Of a stretch of DNA of 64,000 nucleotides, positions 58,300 through 64,000 are shown one piece after another (within the stretch, counting starts at the first letter, position 1; every line of letters begins with the position of its first letter). The translations under genes and the position numbers were made by a program. The notes under the pieces were generated by a model. The model worked only from the letters and a program-made list of their open reading frames with translations. It ran no database searches and was not told the origin of the DNA. Source of the DNA: Carex sylvatica. Taxonomy: Eukaryota; Streptophyta; Magnoliopsida; Poales; Cyperaceae. The DNA lies in the NCBI GenBank assembly GCA_964058845.1, contig CAXKVR010000015.1, forward strand, positions 248,001 through 312,000, given 5' to 3'.

Positions 58300-59240
58300 T
58301 AAACATTTACAAAACTCTAATATATAAAAATATGTAAATTTATACAATAGCAAGCTATTAAGGGCCTACTTGAGAAGAGGAGAGAGAAGCGGAGAGGAGA
58401 GAGAAAAGATGATTGGATTATTCAAATAGTGTTTACTTGCTCTACAAACTAAAATTTTATTAAAAATCAAAAAAAAAAAAAAAATTAAGACACAAATTAA
58501 ATAAAATTCTTCTCTAAAATCTACCATTCAATTTGAAGAGTAGCTCCCTCTCTTATTTTTTTTATTTCCTCTTCTCTTCTATTTAAATTTTGACATAACA
58601 GTTCCAGTTTGAGAGAGCACATGAATTATGTTATATAATTAAAATAACGCTAAGCGCTATGTATCAGAAAAGTCAGCGGTGCTTGTATTTTTTTTTTTTT
58701 TATAGAACCAATTCAAGTAAATTGGCAGAATCACGGATTACGAAGATCATCTGACATTTGTAACTTTTTTATAATGAAAATTTGAAAACAAATGACAAAA
58801 CTCACGGATCAGACGATCAGATCAGTACATATTTTTTAAAACAAAATAGGACTTTATCACAGTAATAGTCTCTATATCTACGCAGAGGTTGCTGTCGCAG
58901 GGTCCCATACCCTTATCACTCAAATATTAAGATTCCAATCCCCATCCGTAGATGGCAGTCAATAAGAACACATATGTAAGTTATATTGTTCCACATATAA
59001 TCTGTGGTCTGTAAAACCTGAGAAGGAATAGTACCAATTACGAGGCGAGCGACCGACAACGGTCTCGTCCGAATCAACGAATGCCTTGTCAGAATGGGGC
59101 CCACCACCTTCTTTCACAGAGCTCTAGCACCGAGCGAAGGCTGCTGCGGTCAACAAACCCGGCCAAAAACTGGTACGTGTCCTTCTAATTTCTTCTTTTG
59201 ACCGCCACGTGTCGTATTCTATGCCGTAAAGGCCACTGGA
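58300..59240. other. Gene-free stretch with possible promoter-like motifs
   Basis: About 58380-58620 has gagaagaggagagagaagcg and an opposed tcttctcttct tract, possibly a small inverted-repeat element. Near 59200 there is ccacgtgtc, a G-box-like motif, but no gene follows. No frame was supported. Confidence 0.45.
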
Positions 59241-59250
59241 ATGGGTGTGC

Positions 59251-59417
59251 GCATCCTCTGAGATATCTCATATTTTGCGTGACAGACGTGTCCGGTGCCT
59301 ATTCGGGGTAGCTCAGGGGGCCCGTACTTTTTGGACTTTGTGATTCGTGTAGATCGTACTTTAATGGTTTTGATTTCCCAAGAAGTCAGGCAAAATATGA
59401 GATATCTCAGAGGATGC
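59251..59417. mobile_element. MITE, cctctgagatatctcat type
   Basis: gcatcctctgagatatctca and tgagatatctcagaggatgc are exact inverted copies. The TIR extends to atattttgc / gcaaaatat. Same family as 23041-23166 but with a different centre (gtccggtgcctattcgg). Confidence 0.88.
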
Positions 59418-59562
59418 GAATTCCTGAAATGGGAGGTTTCCTTCAGCTCACAAGTGAGTTTTAGTACACTCCAATAAAAAAAAGTTTTAGTTCACTCTGA
59501 CATAGCACAACTGACAACTCTGTGAAAGTTAAACGAGGTATTTTGCCGTGATACCCTCGTAA

Positions 59563-60647
59563 CGGCCATTTTTATTAATACCCCAAAAAAAAAAAATTAA
59601 ATATGTCCCTGCCATCTAATTTTTTTCAAAACTGCCCCAACCGCCAGACTCACGGACGGCTCAAAAAACCCACAGACCGCCTCCATTACGGACGGTCCAG
59701 ACCACCCCTTGCAGGCGGTCCACAATTTTTTTTTTTTATAGATATTAATATTTTGATTTAAATAGTTTTGTGAAGAAATTTTTTTCTTGTATGTCAAAAA
59801 AACAAGATTCTAAATAGCGTACTCTAGCGGCGCAATAGCAGCGCAATTTAAAAAACAGTTCAGATATTATAATTGAACCTCAGGTATCTAGGATCTGAAT
59901 TCCATACTCAAGGATCCTATTAGACATTTCAGACTGTCGCATGTGCTACTCAAATCACTTTTGCATTTTGGTACCTGTATCAGTTCAGAAATACACAGAA
60001 TTGACACAAATTTCAATTTATTTAGATTCTACAATTAGTTATAAATTTCTAAAGTTCAGCTTTCGAAAAAACTTTAAACATCCATAACTTTGGCTAGGAA
60101 AGTCGGATTCGCGCGTACAACCACTTTTCAGAAAGGGGAGAATGAGATGGATCCGAATTTTGCCCATTTTCCTATCTCCGAGCAAATAATATATGTCGAC
60201 AATAATCAAATAATCTAATTATTCTCTTAAAAAAAATTGACATCATTGAGACAATCTAACTATATTTCTTTGTGTATATTTGAATAAAATAAATTATTAA
60301 AGAATCAAGGCCAAGAAAACTTCATAACTATATCCCCTGCTCGTATCATGTATAAATCGTAGTAAAGAGTTAGGACATCACTTCATAAATATATCAAATT
60401 TCTTATTTTTTGGCGTACACTCTAAACAAGAAAAAATTTTCTTCACAAAATAATTTAATTAATATCTCTATAAAAAAAAATAGAGGACCGCGGTCTGCTA
60501 GGGGTCTGACCCGTTCGTGATGGGGGTGGTCTAGTGGAATTTTTGAGCCGCACGTGAGCCTGGCGATTGGGACAGTTTTGAAAAAAAAAAAAATTAGATG
60601 GCAGGGATTTAAAATTTTTTTTTTTTTGATATTAATAAAAATGGCCG
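59563..60647. mobile_element. Non-autonomous MULE with GC-rich snapback TIRs
   Basis: CGGCCATTTTTATTAATA at 59563 is inverted at 60647 and the TIRs extend about 240 bp. The flanks are 9-bp near-repeats, ccctcgtaa (59554-59562) and ctctcataa (60648-60656). Both mismatches are C/T or G/A transitions, as expected from decay of methylated cytosines. TIRs contain cggacggtcc and gcaggcggtcc motifs like those of the autonomous element at 4618-4765. There is no transposase. Confidence 0.82.
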
Positions 60648-60669
60648 CTCTCATAAGCATGATATATCT

Positions 60670-62030
60670 TTTTAAAATATTATTATTACAACGAAAAAAC
60701 TGAGTTATATATAATATGTAATCTTTTAAAAAACTTAATTGAACTTACTGTTAAAAAGTTAATTATTTTATAGATCTCCTTAAATAAAACCTTTTAATGA
60801 CATATTACATTTTAACAACATTTAAAAACTATTTTAACTGATTAAATTTTTAAATAACATCATGTTGTTAAATGCTTAATTGTTTGTTCATGCTAGTAAA
60901 AATAATTATTTACTACTAGCCAAGCGCCTCGTATTTTATATTCTGTTTTGAGCTCCTAAAATATTTATAGGGCTTTGTGAGATTCATTTTATAAGTCGGT
61001 ATAGAAACCATATTTATGCTAGACATGGGGGCGGAATTTAGAGGGATGGCTATACAAAGTACTTTAAAAATGTAAAATATGGTATTAATGGAATTAATTT
61101 CATAAAAATTTCCCAACGAAATTCGTGTAATTAATGATTTTGTTATAAAAAAACATTGAATCCATAAAGTTGAGCAACATTAATAAAAAACAGCAAAAAC
61201 AAAATTAAGAAGATGACATGATTGTACATTTATGAAATATTTTGACTTCAGTTTTTACACAAAATTATGTAGCCTTGTATCAGATTTTCTTAAATTCTAT
61301 ATGTCGAGCTTATAATTTTTTTTATACTTCTTCTTTATAATTGTTTAAATAATTTAGAAATAAAAAACTTTCAGGTACGTATTGTCTTTGCTCTAAAAAT
61401 GTTTTCCACTTTTTATTTAGGATTATGGCTTTTATTTTTCATTATGCCTTCGCTCTGTAAGCCATCAACGGTAATATTATAAAATATAAATAACAAAATG
61501 TGTCAAATATGATTTGTGTTACTTTTCTACACACATATAAAATAATTATTACATTTTGATTTTATTTTGATAAGATCTACAAATTAAAACATTAACGTGT
61601 GAAAATTGTTCATATCATTATATTTTTATAAGCACCTGATGATAATAACAATAAATTTTAATATCGTTATATGTGCATATAAAGTGATAGATTATATCTC
61701 ATTATACTATTTTTGTGTTTATTAAAAATAAAAATACAATGGAAAAAAAATAATGACATGTTTCAGCTCCGGTAATTGCACATTACTAGAGGTTCCATTG
61801 ATTGTGTAGCAATGCTTGGATCTTCTGCGGCGATGTGGGTCAGCACAGAGGTCATGCAGGTCACTATTGATTGGAAATTGTGGTTTTGTGTGTGTGTCTT
61901 TTCAGGTTTCTTTCAAGTCACTTGAAAGTGTTTATATTAATGTAGGGCTGCAGGGAACATCGTTCAATATCATATATAATAAAAGATGTGTGTATTAACA
62001 ATTTTTTATTATTATTCACGGAATACATCT
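60670..62030. other. Gene-free AT-rich stretch
   Basis: No supported frames or structured repeats apart from short A/T runs. A short GT-rich patch lies at about 61880-61900. Confidence 0.6.
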
Positions 62031-62047
62031 ATATGATCCTCAAAGTT

Positions 62048-62271
62048 GGATTCCAATCTGCTCCTTTTCTTAAGAAAAGGAGCACCTTCTATTTTTCAAT
62101 TTGAACTGTTAAAAGTCGATCAAACGGTTTCAATTACTTTTTATTATTTATATCAATATAATCTACTAAAATGAATCAGATGTAATTAGAGCCGTTTGAT
62201 CAATTTTTAATGATTCGGATTGAAAAATAGGAGGGTGCTCCTTTTCTTGAGAAAAGGAGCAGATTTGAATA
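62048..62271. mobile_element. MULE-type MITE with hairpin tips
   Basis: Flanked by exact 9-bp direct repeats ctcaaagtt (62039-62047 and 62272-62280). Inverted ends include aatctgctccttttcttaag and its partner. Each end also contains its own palindrome, ctccttttcttaagaaaaggag-like, so each tip can form a hairpin. Length 224 bp. Confidence 0.85.
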
Positions 62272-62669
62272 CTCAAAGTTATCATGCAACAAAGGTTCAT
62301 ATTATCAATTAAATTATTGATGCTGCTTGAGTTGCATAATGTGTAATATAGATAGACATTATAAATTATATAAATTTTGCAAAGTTTTCAGCCTGTGATA
62401 TATATTGTAAATCTGGATGTAAATGCATCATGCATGCTTTTATTTCATAAAAAAAAAGGAACTTTTAATTTCTAAAGCATTTAAATATACTCTTTAGGTC
62501 ATTATATTTTCTTCTAATATAGGAATTTTATTTTTAAAATTATCATTTTTCTTCTATTCAAGATGACAATGTGTTCGCAATTTAAAAACAATTGTCAAAA
62601 AGATAATCAGAGCAAAGTACATATGACTAATGAAAAATTTGAATCAGTATGCAAAAATAAAAGAAACAA

Positions 62670-62875
62670 AAATATGATTTACATGAGTAGAACTAAGGTT
62701 TTCTTAAGCTTAACAAACCTTACAGTGAGTTTAATTTCAAAACCTATCAAATTGATTTCGAATGATATATTCAAATCGTTGAAATTAATTTATTTCACAA
62801 GTGAGGTGTTTATATATTATAATATTTTTAATTTTTTAATTAATTTAGTATAAAATCAAACACTGCAAAAAGATT
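62670..62875. mobile_element. Decayed half copy of the agtagaactagggtg foldback element
   Basis: catgagtagaactaaggttt, cttaagcttaacaaacctta, aaacctatcaaattgatttc and taatttagtataaaatcaaa line up with the left arm of the element at 63290. The 96-codon frame that covers it is therefore not a gene. Confidence 0.75.
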
Positions 62876-63052
62876 ACAAGTTAATTTTAATATTTTATTT
62901 TTATTTTTTATCACTTAATTTTATACTATATAATTTTTTTTTTGTACCAATTTTACTTGTAATATATTATTTACAACGTAGATCGGGTTTTAATGATTTA
63001 AAGTCATCGTTAAAATTTGATGGATTTTCAAAATTAATCTCATAATATATAT

Positions 63053-63285
63053 AGAGAGAGAGTGACTAATATGCATTCGGTAGCATATGGGCCGAAATAC
63101 ATACGGTTCAAATTTAAAATTTCAAAATTCAAAACGTCGATCCGAACCGTTCATCTTGTTCTCCATATTAATATGTGCTTGGAGACCAAATTTTATATTT
63201 TTCTGAATTTTTTACTATTTATCAAGCCACTTTAAAAATTGTTGATCCAACAGTGGCTGCTGATTTTCAAAGTGGCTTGATATAT
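63053..63285. mobile_element. Truncated foldback MITE, gtgactaatatgcattcggt type
   Basis: Nearly identical to the left arm of the element at 56129 (agagagagtgactaatatgc, gtcgatccgaaccgttcatc). It ends just after the loop at aaagtggcttgatata, so most of the right arm is deleted. Confidence 0.88.
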
Positions 63286-63289
63286 ACAT

Positions 63290-63702
63290 GAGTAGAACTA
63301 GGGTGTTCTTAAGCTCACCAAAGTGTTTGGTGAGCTTAACTCCAAAACTCCTCAAATCGGTTTCAAATGACGAATCAGAACCGTTGGAACCCGCCTACCT
63401 TATGAGTGATGCGTCTACATGTGAAAATTTTAAGCATTTAAATTAATTTAGTATAAAGTCAAGTGGTCAAAATTAGAAGGTTAATAAATTAATTTTAGTG
63501 CATTCATTTTTTGAACGTTTTTTGACCACTTGACTTTATATTAAATTAATTTGAATGTTTAAAATTTTCACATGTATACGCATCACTCGTAAGGTAGGCG
63601 GATTTCAACGGTTCAAATTCGTTATTTGAAACCGATTTGATGAGTTTTGGAGTTAAGCTCACCAATCACTTTGGTGAGCTTAAGAACACCCTAGTTCTAC
63701 TC
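63290..63702. mobile_element. Foldback element, agtagaactagggtg type
   Basis: gagtagaactagggtgttct is inverted by agaacaccctagttctactc. The arms of about 190 bp are well matched and each carries a smaller ctcaccaaagtg...ttggtgag hairpin. The core differs from the gatccgaaccgttc family except for cagaaccgttgg, so it may be a sister family. Confidence 0.88.
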
Positions 63703-63798
63703 ATATATACATATATATATATTTTTTTTTGATAAATTCAAGACCACTCAATTCTACTTGATGTTCATATCATTTTCATTGCCTTCTGGAATATATAT

Positions 63799-64000
63799 AG
63801 AGGTTGGCTACTATGCTTATATAAGCATATCCCTACATATGCTTATAACTCATTTTTGTGTTTCCAATGTTCAAATAATCGATCTGAACCGTTAGATGTG
63901 ATCTCTATATTGAAATGTGCTTGGAGACCAAATTTTACATTTTTCTGAATGTTTTTTACTATTTATTAAGCCAATTTGAAAATCTCTGATCCAACGGTGA
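63799..64000. mobile_element. Foldback MITE, ggttggctactatgc type, cut by window end
   Basis: agaggttggctactatgctt and the shared core (gatctgaaccgttagatgtg, ttggagaccaaattttacat, tttattaagcca, gatccaacggtg) are present up to the last base. This is the left arm of a third copy of the type seen at 20072 and 20529. Confidence 0.9.

Noticed and set aside
62563..62853. 96-codon plus-strand frame
   Set aside because: It covers a decayed half of the foldback element at 63290. The similarity continues beyond the frame without respect to codons.

Overview
The window is nuclear DNA of a flowering plant, most likely a eudicot. It is AT-rich, genes are sparse, GT-AG introns are many, and most of the sequence is transposon-derived. 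The recognised gene families are plant ones: a plant Mutator-like (MULE) transposase, an ATL-type RING-H2 E3 ligase, a CUL3-like cullin and a giant SEN1/UvrD double-helicase protein of the TRANK1-like group. I cannot name the species from sequence alone.

Layout. 1-4765 is the right-hand part of an autonomous MULE with an uninterrupted three-exon transposase on the minus strand. 4766-7900 looks like a promoter, leader and broken small gene, with an old tandem duplication in its first intron. 10.7-16.4 kb holds two hAT-type MITEs with exact 8-bp target duplications, an ATL pseudogene split by one of them, and a non-autonomous MULE (13764-16370, exact 9-bp target duplication). That MULE has TIRs and 176-bp subterminal repeats related to the first element, and a solo-LTR-like insertion (14198-15565, 5-bp target duplication) lies inside it. 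16.9-21 kb contains one copy of a dispersed duplication, a CACTA end, a LINE reverse-transcriptase scrap and two foldback MITEs. 21210-22927 (minus) is a two-exon truncated cullin gene. 23-28.2 kb is transposon debris, including the second copy of the duplication.

29208-41980 (plus) is the main gene: 12 exons and about 2.5 kb of codons, encoding an Upf1/SEN1-type helicase, a UvrD-type helicase and a helical repeat C-terminus. All splice junctions keep frame, but exon 7 carries two in-frame TGA codons. A downstream in-frame acceptor could bypass them.

42-64 kb has no convincing gene. It is a dense field of foldback MITEs, small MULE derivatives (55750-57643, 59563-60647, 62048-62271), a near-perfect palindrome of about 0.95 kb, tandem duplications and a tiny retroinsertion.

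The most unusual feature is a superfamily of roughly 400-430-bp foldback elements. They share an almost constant inner arm but carry unrelated outer ends, and the clear members sit in or beside TA-rich repeats. At least eight full or half copies are clear, five of them side by side at 45.5-47.6 kb.
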